From Brachybacterium avium (lineage in GTDB: Bacteria > Actinomycetota > Actinomycetes > Actinomycetales > Dermabacteraceae), in the NCBI RefSeq assembly GCF_002216795.1, contig NZ_CP022316.1, positions 930,001 to 994,000 on the forward strand: DNA of 64,000 bases, in the 5' to 3' direction. Positions 56,249 through 63,937 of this stretch are shown here, in pieces. The notes below the pieces were generated by a model. It saw only the letters and a program-made list of their open reading frames with translations, had not been told where the DNA came from and ran no database searches. Positions within the stretch are counted from its first letter, which is position 1; each line of letters begins with the position of its first letter. The position numbers were made by a program, and so were the translations under genes.

Positions 56249-56494
56249 GTGATCCTTCGTCTCGAAGATTCATGGTCGCACCGGCCAGCCTACGACCGAC
56301 GCATCTACGAACTCTTCTTCGTATGCGATCAGGTGTGCGATGTCGATCCTGACTTCGTCAGCGATGAGACCAGCGAAGTCATCAGGTTCCCGGTCGACGA
56401 CCTGCCCGAACTCTCGGTATCTCGTGTGCTGTCCGAGCAGCTCCGGAGGCTGCATCAGCATTGGCAGAGTCCTGGCCGGGCGCGCTTCGACTGA
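56249..56494 (+). pseudogene. NUDIX hydrolase, C-terminal fragment
   Basis: IYELFFVCDQVCDVDPDF, SDETSEVIRFPVDDLPELSVSRVLSEQLRRL is the C-terminal third of actinobacterial NUDIX hydrolases (the part after the NUDIX box). The NUDIX box itself (GX5EX7REUXEEXGU) is absent, so the fragment cannot be catalytic. The GTG at 56249 merely opens the frame; a true start is not expected. Confidence 0.6.
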
Positions 56495-56649
56495 CCACGG
56501 CGGCGAAGCACTCCGGCTGCATCTAGCGCACGATGCTCAGATTACTGTTCATCAATGCATATCCTCCGTATGGGCCGCGCTCAGCGAGGCCACGACGGAC
56601 GGGGGTGTCCCCATGTTCGCGTCACGCCGCGCGGATGGCCGATTCGGGG

Positions 56650-56712
56650 GCCTGACCGACCGCGCTGGAGCCGCCCTCCGAGCCATGATGAAGTAGGTCG
56701 ACCACCCGCTAC
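56650..56712 (+). pseudogene. IS5-family transposase, extreme 3' end (copy 2)
   Basis: GLTDRAGAALRAMMK then a TAG in place of the Trp codon, followed by VDHPL. It aligns base by base with copy 1 at 53525-53587 with roughly nine mismatches in 62 positions, same orientation. The frame immediately upstream (from ~56600) shows only faint resemblance to the transposase. Confidence 0.6.
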
Positions 56713-56741
56713 GGAGACATGCCCGAGAGGTCTTCAGAAGC

Positions 56742-57827
56742 TCAGAGACCCGAGTAGGAGTGCAGTCCGTTGATCACGGTGTTGACGATGGTGTAGTTGA
56801 AGACCACTGCCACGAAGCCGGCCAGGGCGAGCCCGGCGGCACGGTTGGCGCGGAAGCCGCCCGTCGCACGGGCGTGGAGGTAGGCCGCGTAGATCACCCA
56901 GATGATGAAGGTCCACACCTCCTTGGGATCCCAGCCCCAGAAGCGGCCCCAGGCCTCACGAGCCCAGATCGCGCCGAAGATCAGGGTGAAGGTCCAGCAC
57001 ACGAACGCCACCGAGTGGATGCGGAAGCTCAGCCCCTCCAGCACCGTCGAGGACGGCAGGCGGTCCAGCACGTGACCGAAGCGGCCCCAGTGCTCGGGAT
57101 GCTCGTGACCGGCCGCCGTCGCCGCCGTCAGCACGCGTTCGTGGCGGGACTGCAGCAGCTGCATGCCGGCGACCACCGCGCCCAGGATCGACAGGGAGGT
57201 GGCGATGATCGCCACGCCGATATGGATGTAGATCCAGTGCGAGTTCTGCAGGCTCGGAGTGAGGTTCGCCGCCGGCACGATCCAGAAGGTCTGCGCGAGC
57301 AGCAGCACCAGCAGCACGGGGCCGACCACGAAGGTGCCCAGCGCCCGCAGCTCCACGCGCCGGATGCTGAACACCAGGAAGGCGAGCATCACCACGGCGG
57401 TGCTGGTGGTCGCGAACTCGTACATGTTCGCCCAGGGCACCCGCTGGGTGGCCAGGGCGCGGGTCAGCACACCCAGCACGTGCAGCGCTGTCGCCGCTCC
57501 GGTCAGGAGGAAGGCGAAGCGCTGCGCGCTCATGCCGCCGGTGGTCGGCCGCGCCGGGGCGTCGGCCCCCGCACCGCCGAGCAGGCCGCCACCATCGGCG
57601 GGGAGCGGGGCACCGCTCGCGCCGGCCGCCCCACCGTCGGCGCCGACGCTCGCGCTCTGGAGCGCACGCTCCTCGCGCTGTCGCTCCTGTGCGGCCAGGC
57701 GTGCATCGCTGCGGCGCTGCGAGGAGGAGGCGAGATCGGCGCCGAAACCGATCAGGGCGAGCACGTAGAGGACGATCGTCACCACGAGGGCGAGGTTCGA
57801 GATCTCCGCCAGCTGCTCATTGATCAC
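56742..57827 (-). CDS. ccsB: Cytochrome c biogenesis protein CcsB/CcsA-type (haem handling)
   Basis: 361 residues, integral membrane. The tryptophan-rich haem-binding motif WGRFWGWDPKEVWTF is present, with flanking conserved histidines in HWIYIHIGVAI and RIHSVAFVCW. About eight helices; a Gly/Ala-rich cytoplasmic insertion follows the first. System II haem delivery to apocytochrome c together with ResB. The GTG at 57827 overlaps the resB stop as GTGA. Last gene of the operon. Confidence 0.94.
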   Translation of the reverse strand: MINEQLAEISNLALVVTIVLYVLALIGFGADLASSSQRRSDARLAAQERQREERALQSASVGADGGAAGASGAPLPADGGGLLGGAGADAPARPTTGGMSAQRFAFLLTGAATALHVLGVLTRALATQRVPWANMYEFATTSTAVVMLAFLVFSIRRVELRALGTFVVGPVLLVLLLAQTFWIVPAANLTPSLQNSHWIYIHIGVAIIATSLSILGAVVAGMQLLQSRHERVLTAATAAGHEHPEHWGRFGHVLDRLPSSTVLEGLSFRIHSVAFVCWTFTLIFGAIWAREAWGRFWGWDPKEVWTFIIWVIYAAYLHARATGGFRANRAAGLALAGFVAVVFNYTIVNTVINGLHSYSGL

Positions 57828-59575
57828 TGTGCACTTCCTTCGAAGGGGGGTTCCGCGGCCCGTGCGGACCGTTCTTGGTGGTGGTCGTGCGTGGCATCTG
57901 CGGTCCCATCCTGCGCCTCTGTGAGCGAGGAGGCCAGGGCATGGACGTCGCCCTCGAGCGCCGGGTCATCGCTGCGGGCGAGACCGGCGACCTCGAGCAC
58001 GGTGCCCTCGGAGGTCTCGCGCACCCGCACCCAGACCCGTCGTCGCGGCACGAAGAGCGAGAGGATGAGCCCCCCGACGGCGACCAGCGCGCTGAGCAGG
58101 ATCCAGCGCTCGAACGGATTGTGTGCGACATCGAAGGCGGCGTAGCGACGCAGCCCGTCGAAGCTGACGGTGGTGCCGTCCGGGAGCGCGAACTCCTGCC
58201 CGGGATAGAGGCGGATCAGCACCGGAGTGCCGTCCTCCCCCGTGACCGGGGTGAGGGTGGTGAGATCGACCTCGTAGGCGTTCTGTGGGATGCCGGAGTC
58301 CATCCCCAGGTCACCCTGATGGACGGTGAGCGCGAGCTGGGGGTCCAGGGAGTCGGGGAACAGCGAGCGGGGGCCCTGCTCGTCGATGGTGCCGGTGGGC
58401 AGGAAGAAGCCGACCACCGCGGTCTGCTCGGGGCGGGCGTCCGGTGCCTTGATGACCAGCTGCGAGGTGTAGCCGGTGTCCCCCAGCGGCACCGTGATCA
58501 CGGGCCCCTCGGCGACGACGGTCCCCTCGGGGTCGGTCACGGTGACGGCGGGGGCGTAGCCGTTGCCCAGCAGGTACATCGAGGTGCCCTCGACGTGCAG
58601 CGGCTTGTTGACCTGCAGGGTCTTGGACAGCTGCTCCTGGCCGGGGGTGACCACCTGGACATCGGCCTCGAAGGAGCGCGGCTCCCCCACGTTCCCGCCC
58701 TCCCCGGGCTGGACGTAGGTGGCGCGGAAATCCTCGAGGGTGAAGCGGAAGTCGGGCATCTCGGTCTCGTCGAACCAGGCCCCGGATTCGAAGGAGTCGT
58801 ACTGGGTCAGCGAGTTCGCGAAGCCGTCTCCCTCGATGACCGTGATCTGCCCGCGGTAGCTGGTCAGCTGCCCCCCGGCGATGCAGATCAGCACCCCCAC
58901 CAGGGCGATGTGGAACGTGAGGTTGCCGGTCTCGCGCAGCAGTCCACGCTCGGCGCTGACCGAGCGCGACCCCTTCTCCTCGCGGATCTCCGTGCGGTAG
59001 CGGGAGCGGCGCAGCGAGCGGCGCGCCCGCTCGATGAGATCGTCCGCGACAGCCGGCGCGTCGGTGCCCTCGGTGCCGTGGGTCTCCGCGCGGTCCAGCT
59101 CGATGCGGGTGTACCCGGTGAAGCGGGTGAGCCGGGAGGGGGTGCGCGGCGGCTTCGCCCTCAGCTGCTTCAGATGCACTCCCACGCGCGGCACGATGCA
59201 GCCGATCAGCGAGATGAACAGCAGCAGGTAGATCGCGGAGAACCAGGTCGAGGAGAAGACGTTGAAGAATCCCAGACGGTCCAGGATCTCGCCCCAGCGA
59301 CCGTTCTGCTCGAGGAACTCCTCGGTGAGCGTCGGGTTCACGCTGCGCTGCGGGTACAGCGAGCCGGGGACGGCCGCGATCGCCAGCAGCATCAGCAGGA
59401 TCAGCGCGGTCTGCATGCTGGTCAGCTGCCGCCACAGGAACAGCAGGGTGCCCCGCAGCCCGAGCGCGGGGGCGCTGGGCGGGCGCTTCCGGTCGATCTC
59501 CGGCTTGCTGCTCCAGGAGCTGCTCTCGGCCGCAGCGCCGGCGTCCGTGGGCGTGCTCGTAGGGTCCTTGGTCAT
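57824..59575 (-). CDS. resB: Cytochrome c biogenesis protein ResB
   Basis: 583 residues. Membrane helices near the N-terminus (TALILLMLLAIAAVPGSL, WFSAIYLLLFISLIGCIVP), a third at NLTFHIALVGVLICIAGG, a large extracytoplasmic ResB domain and a final helix (FERWILLSALVAVGGLILSLF). LYPQRSVNPTLTEEFLEQNG is typical. Partner of CcsB in system II maturation. ATG 59575 overlaps the ccdA stop (TGATG). A much longer open frame to 60043 runs antiparallel through ccdA in another frame and is not used. Confidence 0.94.
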   Translation of the reverse strand: MTKDPTSTPTDAGAAAESSSWSSKPEIDRKRPPSAPALGLRGTLLFLWRQLTSMQTALILLMLLAIAAVPGSLYPQRSVNPTLTEEFLEQNGRWGEILDRLGFFNVFSSTWFSAIYLLLFISLIGCIVPRVGVHLKQLRAKPPRTPSRLTRFTGYTRIELDRAETHGTEGTDAPAVADDLIERARRSLRRSRYRTEIREEKGSRSVSAERGLLRETGNLTFHIALVGVLICIAGGQLTSYRGQITVIEGDGFANSLTQYDSFESGAWFDETEMPDFRFTLEDFRATYVQPGEGGNVGEPRSFEADVQVVTPGQEQLSKTLQVNKPLHVEGTSMYLLGNGYAPAVTVTDPEGTVVAEGPVITVPLGDTGYTSQLVIKAPDARPEQTAVVGFFLPTGTIDEQGPRSLFPDSLDPQLALTVHQGDLGMDSGIPQNAYEVDLTTLTPVTGEDGTPVLIRLYPGQEFALPDGTTVSFDGLRRYAAFDVAHNPFERWILLSALVAVGGLILSLFVPRRRVWVRVRETSEGTVLEVAGLARSDDPALEGDVHALASSLTEAQDGTADATHDHHQERSARAAEPPFEGSAQ

Positions 59576-60363
59576 CACACCACCGGCTCGAACGTTGCGA
59601 TCATGCCCTGCAGCTGGCTCATCCATGACGACCACACCCCGGTCATCAGCAGCACGCCGATCGCGATCAGCAGCGCCCCGGAGAGCAGCCCGATGGTGCG
59701 GCGGTGCGTGGAGAGCTTCTTGCTCAGCCCCAGCGCTCGCTCGAACAGCAGCGCGAACAGCACGAAGGGGATGCCCAGGCCCAGCGAGTACGCGAGCGAG
59801 AGGATGCCGCCGCGCAGTGCCCCGCCGCCGCCGTCCAGCGACAGCGCGATGATCGCCGCATAGGTGGGGCCGATGCACGGGGTCCAGCTCAGCCCGAACA
59901 CCAGTCCCAGCAGCGGGGCGCCGAGCAGCCCCGCATCGGGCCGCTTCGAGGAGGCCGGGCGGGTGACCGACAGGCGGGGGAACACCCCCATGAACACCAG
60001 GCCCATGAGGATCACCACCCCGCCGGCGATGCGGTTGATCCACAGCGCATGCTCCTGGAGCAGGTAGCCCAGCATCCCGGCGAAGCCGCCGAGGATCATG
60101 AACACCACCGCGAAACCGGCGACGAACAGTGCACTGCCGGCGAGCATGCGCCCGGTGGCCGGGCGGGAGCGCTTCGCCGGGCCGGCGGTGGCGCTCTGGC
60201 CGGCGAGCCCGGAGACGTATCCGAGGTACCCGGGCACCACGGGCAGCACGCAGGGCGAGAGGAAGGCCACCAGGCCGGCGGCCGCGGCGACGGCGAGCGC
60301 CGGCAGCAGGGAGCCGGACAGCGCCGTGGCCTGGAAGGCGGCTCCGATCTCGTCCAGGTTCAT
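59575..60363 (-). CDS. ccdA: CcdA, thiol-disulfide transporter for cytochrome c maturation
   Basis: 262 residues, six membrane helices of the DsbD-beta/CcdA family. Both redox cysteines are present: FLSPCVLPVVPGY in helix 1 and SWTPCIGPTYAA in helix 4. Moves electrons from cytosolic thioredoxin to ResA. ATG 60363 overlaps the resA stop as ATGA. Confidence 0.95.
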   Translation of the reverse strand: MNLDEIGAAFQATALSGSLLPALAVAAAAGLVAFLSPCVLPVVPGYLGYVSGLAGQSATAGPAKRSRPATGRMLAGSALFVAGFAVVFMILGGFAGMLGYLLQEHALWINRIAGGVVILMGLVFMGVFPRLSVTRPASSKRPDAGLLGAPLLGLVFGLSWTPCIGPTYAAIIALSLDGGGGALRGGILSLAYSLGLGIPFVLFALLFERALGLSKKLSTHRRTIGLLSGALLIAIGVLLMTGVWSSWMSQLQGMIATFEPVV

Positions 60364-61004
60364 TCGGCGACCACCGCGTCGATCATCGCGCGCAGCGTGG
60401 AGGGGTCGGCAGCGCCGGAGATCCGCGCCGCCACCCGGCCCTCCCGGTCGATGACCAGGGTGGAGGGCACCGCATTGGGAGCGACCTGCCCCCGCAGGGC
60501 GTACATGATCTCGGCGTCGGTATCCGGCATCGAGGGGTAGCTGATCCCGAAGGTCTCCTCGAAGGCGCGGGCGGGTCCGGCGGAGTCGCGCACGTTGACC
60601 CCGATGAAGGACACCCCCTGGTCCTGATACTCCTCGTAGATCGCCTGGAGGTTCGGAGCCTCCTTGCGGCAGGGCGGGCAGGAGGCGTACCAGACGTTGA
60701 GCACCAGCACCTCGCCGTGATGCTGAGCCGAGGAGAACTCCTCCTGGTCATAGGTGGTGCCGACGATCTCGAGCGGCTCGCCGCGGTCCGCGGGCGCGAT
60801 CTCGACGGCGACACCGTCACCGGAGACATAGCCGGAGTCCCCGGAGCTGTAGCGGTTGCTGGTGTCGGCCCCGCAGGCAGCCAGCAGCAGGGTGCCCGCC
60901 ACGGCGCCGGCTCCGCCCAGCAGTCCACGCCGGGTGGTGCGCGCGCCGCGCGGTGACAGCGCGGAGGGCAGGGGCCGGGCGGCCGCTTCCCGTGGTGCGG
61001 TCAT
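60360..61004 (-). CDS. resA: ResA/TlpA-like thioredoxin lipoprotein
   Basis: 214 residues. Twin-arginine-like RTTRRGLLGG and lipobox LAAC indicate an exported lipoprotein. The thioredoxin fold contains the active site NVWYASCPPCRKEAPNL (CPPC), GVSFIGVNVRD and the cis-Pro loop NAVPSTLVIDREG. It reduces apocytochrome c cysteines before haem attachment. ATG 61004 overlaps the upstream phosphatase stop. Confidence 0.93.
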   Translation of the reverse strand: MTAPREAAARPLPSALSPRGARTTRRGLLGGAGAVAGTLLLAACGADTSNRYSSGDSGYVSGDGVAVEIAPADRGEPLEIVGTTYDQEEFSSAQHHGEVLVLNVWYASCPPCRKEAPNLQAIYEEYQDQGVSFIGVNVRDSAGPARAFEETFGISYPSMPDTDAEIMYALRGQVAPNAVPSTLVIDREGRVAARISGAADPSTLRAMIDAVVAE

Positions 61005-61648
61005 GACAGCTTGCCTCCGGTGGCGTCGACCGCCCCGGCGTAGAGCGCGGCGGCCGGCTCTGCATAGTCCACGCCCGCCAGGTGGGGGCCGACGAACCGC
61101 AGGCTGGTGACCGAGCACAGCCCGCACTGTCGGCGCCGGGGATCGTGGACGAGCGGCCTGCCCTCGGCGCTGAGCCGGGTGAGCCAGATCGGCAGCTGAT
61201 GGAGCACCAGCACCGCTTCGCGGCCCTCGACCGCGGCGCGCGCGTCGTGGACGGCGGAGACCACCCGGGCGACCTGCTCGCGGTAGGGCTCACCCCACGA
61301 GGGGCGGAACGGATTCAGGAACCAGCGCCAGTTGCGCGGGTCGCTCAGCTTCGCCTGGCCGTGCCCCATCCGCTGCCCCTCGAAATGGTTGCCCGATTCG
61401 ATCAGCCGCTGGTCGGTGTCGATCTCGAGCCCGTGCGGACCCGCGATCGGGGCGGAGGTCTGCTGGGCGCGCAGCATCGGCGAGGAGCGGACCAGGGCGA
61501 TGTCGGAATCGGCGAGGTGCGCTCCGACCAGGGAGGCCATCTGCTCGCCACGGTCGCTGAGCCGGTACCCGGGCAGGCGCCCGTACAGGATCCGCTCGGG
61601 GTTGTGCACCTCGCCGTGACGGACGAGGTGGACCGTGGTGGTGGCCAT
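61001..61648 (-). CDS. Histidine phosphatase (phosphoglycerate mutase-like)
   Basis: 215 residues. Phosphohistidine motif VHLVRHGEVHNPERILYG, acid residue region LIESGNHFEGQRMG, and second catalytic His in AVLVLHQLPIWLTR. Substrate unknown. A homologous gene precedes resA/ccdA/resB/ccsA in mycobacteria (Rv0525 position), so its place at the head of the operon is conserved even though a cytochrome c role is unproven. ATG 61648; a GGAG lies somewhat far (about 13 bases) upstream. Confidence 0.88.
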   Translation of the reverse strand: MATTTVHLVRHGEVHNPERILYGRLPGYRLSDRGEQMASLVGAHLADSDIALVRSSPMLRAQQTSAPIAGPHGLEIDTDQRLIESGNHFEGQRMGHGQAKLSDPRNWRWFLNPFRPSWGEPYREQVARVVSAVHDARAAVEGREAVLVLHQLPIWLTRLSAEGRPLVHDPRRRQCGLCSVTSLRFVGPHLAGVDYAEPAAALYAGAVDATGGKLS

Positions 61649-61724
61649 GATGCGGATCTCTCTCCTGCTCTGACGCTGCGGGCTCGGACGCGAGCCGCCT
61701 CACGGTACCAATCCAACCTCCGGG

Positions 61725-62273
61725 TCAGCGGGGAGCGGGGTCCTTCTGGTGAGGAGCCGGACACCCGATGGCGATGGGAGCGCCCTCGTCGAGCGTCTTG
61801 CCCAGGATCCGTCCCAGCTCGAGCAGGTCGTCGTGCCCGATGACATCCAGCAGCAGCGCCCGCACGGAAAGCACGTGCGTGGGAGCCGCCCGCACCAGCA
61901 TCTGCTCGCCGGCCCGGGTGAGCTGGGCCTGACGGCCGCGGCCGTCGGCGGCGCATCGCACCCGCTCCACGAGGCCCCGCCTCTCCATGCGGCTGACGGT
62001 GTGGGTCAGGCGGGAGCGGGAGTGGACGACCTGGTCGGCCAGCTCCGACATGCGCAGGAACTTGTCCTCCGCCTCGGAGAGGCGCACCAGGATCTCGTAC
62101 TCACCCAGGGTCAGATCGATCTCCGGATCGGACTGCAGGGCCTCGCCGAAGCGGTCGGTGAGCAGCGTGGTGGCGTACAGGAAGGTGCGCCAGGCCTCCT
62201 GCTCGGTGCTGGAGAGCCAGAGCTCCCTCGGCGTCGACATCCTGCCCTCACCACTTGACGTCGTGTCTTCCAT
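61725..62273 (-). CDS. MarR-family transcriptional regulator
   Basis: 182 residues. Winged-helix core: LTLGEYEILVRLSEAEDKFLRMSELADQVVHSRSRLTHTVSRMERRGLVERV (helices and recognition helix; shown in part as RSRLTHTVSRMERRG), then the wing RCAADGRGRQAQLTRAG. Flanking helices for dimerisation on both sides. It is transcribed away from yceI with 123 bases between the starts, so it likely controls itself and yceI. AGGAG lies seven bases before ATG 62273. Confidence 0.9.
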   Translation of the reverse strand: MEDTTSSGEGRMSTPRELWLSSTEQEAWRTFLYATTLLTDRFGEALQSDPEIDLTLGEYEILVRLSEAEDKFLRMSELADQVVHSRSRLTHTVSRMERRGLVERVRCAADGRGRQAQLTRAGEQMLVRAAPTHVLSVRALLLDVIGHDDLLELGRILGKTLDEGAPIAIGCPAPHQKDPAPR

Positions 62274-62317
62274 CACGTTCTCCTCATTCCTAGGGCCCGA
62301 TGCCTCGCATCATCCCC

Positions 62318-62340
62318 CAGTTTAGTTTATATTTCAAGCA
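62318..62340. promoter_or_regulatory. AT-rich divergent promoter/operator for marR and yceI
   Basis: TTTAGTTTATATTTCAAGC is a striking AT-rich patch in an otherwise GC-rich spacer. It includes TATATT in one direction and TATAAA/TAAACT in the other as -10 candidates, and an imperfect palindrome TTTATATTTCAA of the type bound by MarR dimers. Operator function is inferred from position. Confidence 0.45.
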
Positions 62341-62396
62341 AGACGTCGGTGATCGCGACCTGGTCACCCACCCCGATCCTCTCAAGGAGAACACCG

Positions 62397-62927
62397 ATGA
62401 ACGACCTCACTCCCGGCACCTGGACCCTGGACCCCACCCACACCTCCGCGAGCTTCACCGTGCGTCACGCGGGCATCTCCCGGGTCCGCGGCCAGTTCAC
62501 CGATGTCGACGGCGCCCTCGAGGTCGGCGAGGGAGGCAAGGACCTCTCCTTCACCTCGACCCTGCAGACCGCCTCGGTCAGCACCTCCAACCAGGACCGC
62601 GACAACCACCTGCGCAGCGGTGACTTCTTCGACGCCGAGTCCTTCCCCGAGATCCGCTTCGTCTCCACCGAGGTCAAGGGCGAGACCGTCACCGGCGATC
62701 TCACCATCCGTGACACCACCAAGCCCGTCGAGCTGGACTTCTCCTACGAGGGTGCGGCCACCGATCCCTTCGGCGTCTACCGCGCGGGATTCACCGGTGC
62801 GACCACGATCTCCCGCAAGGATTTCGGCCTGACCTGGAATGCCGCCCTGGAGGCGGGCGGCGTGCTGGTCGCCGACGAGGTCAAGATCGTCATCGAGGCT
62901 GAGTTCACCGCCCCCGCCTCCGCCTGA
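62397..62927 (+). CDS. YceI-family polyisoprenoid-binding-like protein
   Basis: 176 residues, lipocalin-like YceI fold, no signal peptide (cytosolic type common in actinobacteria). LTPGTWTLDPTHTSASFTVRHAGISRVRGQF, FDAESFPEIRFVSTEV and GATTISRKDFGLTWN are family signatures. Ligand unknown; homologues bind long isoprenoids such as quinone-like molecules. AAGGAG lies about seven bases before ATG 62397. Divergent from the MarR regulator. Confidence 0.9.
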   Translation: MNDLTPGTWTLDPTHTSASFTVRHAGISRVRGQFTDVDGALEVGEGGKDLSFTSTLQTASVSTSNQDRDNHLRSGDFFDAESFPEIRFVSTEVKGETVTGDLTIRDTTKPVELDFSYEGAATDPFGVYRAGFTGATTISRKDFGLTWNAALEAGGVLVADEVKIVIEAEFTAPASA

Positions 62928-62939
62928 GCCCGGCGTCCC

Positions 62940-62964
62940 GACTCCGGTCCCCTGGCCCGGAGTC
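62940..62964 (+). terminator. Possible yceI terminator hairpin 1
   Basis: GACTCCGG and CCGGAGTC around a nine-base loop, 13 bases after the yceI stop codon. Short stem, no U-tract. Confidence 0.45.
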
Positions 62965-62982
62965 TCGGCGCTGAGCGCCTCC

Positions 62983-63013
62983 GACGGGCCGTCCGCGAAG
63001 CGGGCGGTCCGTC
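62983..63013 (+). terminator. Possible yceI terminator hairpin 2
   Basis: GACGGGCCGTCCGC and GCGGGCGGTCCGTC with loop GAA, a near-perfect stem with mismatches. It is followed by a GTCCG-rich repetitive stretch to ~63100 in which no gene is seen. Confidence 0.5.
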
Positions 63014-63128
63014 GTCGTCCGGTCCGCCGCCGTCTGGCCTGTCGGAGCCCGGTCCGTCGTCATCCAGCCCGTCGCCGTCCGGTCCGTCGGAGCCCCGGAG
63101 CGTCCTCACCGCCGATAGGGTTCGCCCC

Positions 63129-63434
63129 ATGAACGCTCCGCGCATCCCCTCCCCCCGCGACCCGGACGCCCGCGTCCTCTATCTCACCCGCGAGGGTTGC
63201 CACCTGTGCGAGGAGGCGCTGCCGGTGGTGCGGGCGGAGGCGGACCGCGTCGGCTCCACGGTGGAGGTGCGTGACATCGACGAAGATCCTCGACTGCAGG
63301 CCGACTGGGACTACGACGTGCCGGTGATCATCGTGGACGGCGCGGTCCACGCGAAGTACCGGGTCGAAGCGCAGCAGCTGCGCACGGCACTCGCCCGCCG
63401 GCCCTGGTGGCGCCGCCTGACCGGTCGCGCCTGA
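63129..63434 (+). CDS. Glutaredoxin-like (DUF836) protein
   Basis: 101 residues. Thioredoxin-fold core VLYLTREGCHLCEEALPVV with a CxxC (CHLC) redox site, RDIDEDPRLQADWDYDVPVIIVDG containing the cis-Pro, as in the DUF836/glutaredoxin-like family. TAGGGT lies seven bases before ATG 63129, so the gene is probably leaderless. Partner unknown; a related gene occurs at a similar position in mycobacteria. Confidence 0.85.
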   Translation: MNAPRIPSPRDPDARVLYLTREGCHLCEEALPVVRAEADRVGSTVEVRDIDEDPRLQADWDYDVPVIIVDGAVHAKYRVEAQQLRTALARRPWWRRLTGRA

Positions 63435-63510
63435 CCCTCGGGACGATTCCCGGCCGGTCTGCTCGGCGGCCCCCGCCGGCTGGCACGGCCCCCGCCGGCC
63501 AGGAGGGATC

Positions 63511-63557
63511 GTCAGGTTCTGTTCCGGAAAGTGCCCGGAATTGGTACAGAATCTGAC
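63511..63557. repeat. 47-bp imperfect palindrome
   Basis: Outer arms GTCAGGTTCTGT and ACAGAATCTGAC, inner arms TCCGG/CCGGA around AAAGTGC. It is AT-richer than its surroundings and 77 bases after the glutaredoxin-like gene. It could act as a terminator, an operator or the relic of a small mobile element; the arms are too symmetric to be chance. Confidence 0.7.
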
Positions 63558-63571
63558 AATCCCCGCAGGGC

Positions 63572-63622
63572 GCTGGTGTGCGCGGGATGCTGGCGTGTGC
63601 GGGGCGCTGGCGTGCGCGGGGA
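63572..63622. repeat. Three tandem 17-bp units
   Basis: Consecutive units GCTGGTGTGCGCGGGAT, GCTGGCGTGTGCGGGGC and GCTGGCGTGCGCGGGGA directly follow the palindrome at 63511-63557. No coding frame uses them. Confidence 0.8.
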
Positions 63623-63654
63623 CCGCCGGGCCGAGGACAGGCCCCGTGACATGC

Positions 63655-63684
63655 GTCGGCCCCTGCCATCTGGCAGGGGCCGAC
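63655..63684 (-). terminator. Terminator downstream of bS22
   Basis: GTCGGCCCCTGCCA and its exact complement separated by two bases, 17 bases past the bS22 stop codon on the minus strand. Confidence 0.75.
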
Positions 63685-63700
63685 GTGCCTCACGCAGCGA

Positions 63701-63799
63701 TCACTTCTTGTTGCGACGCTGGTGGCGGGTCTTGCGAAGCAGCTTGCGGTGCTTCTTCTTGGACATGCGCTTGCGTCGCTTCTTGACGACAGAACCCAT
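63701..63799 (-). CDS. 30S ribosomal protein bS22 (AURKAIP1/COX24-type, 32 residues)
   Basis: Tiny, very basic protein beginning [19 protein letters not shown] and ending RRNKK, identical in pattern to the actinobacterial small-subunit protein bS22 described in mycobacteria (the former Rv0500B-type ORF). ATG 63799 has GAGG five bases upstream. Binds near the decoding region of 16S rRNA in mycobacterial ribosomes. Confidence 0.93.
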   Translation of the reverse strand: MGSVVKKRRKRMSKKKHRKLLRKTRHQRRNKK

Positions 63800-63913
63800 A
63801 GGTGCCTCTGTTCTGCAGGCTCACGCCTGCGGGATGGTGCAGCGGATCAGGTATGCGCGGCCCGCGGAGACTGCACGAAACTCGTGCGGGCCCGACGCCA
63901 CGGTCGACCAGCC

Positions 63914-63919
63914 ATTCTA
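63914..63919 (-). promoter_or_regulatory. -10 element for bS22
   Basis: TAGAAT on the minus strand, 115 bases before the bS22 ATG and just after the stop of the gene to the right. No convincing -35. Confidence 0.45.
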
Positions 63920-63937
63920 CACTGCCATGCCGAGCCC

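Noticed and set aside
59576-60043. N-terminal extension of ResB overlapping ccdA
   Set aside because: It is the alternative frame of ccdA; ResB family N-terminus begins at ATG 59575, coupled to the ccdA stop.
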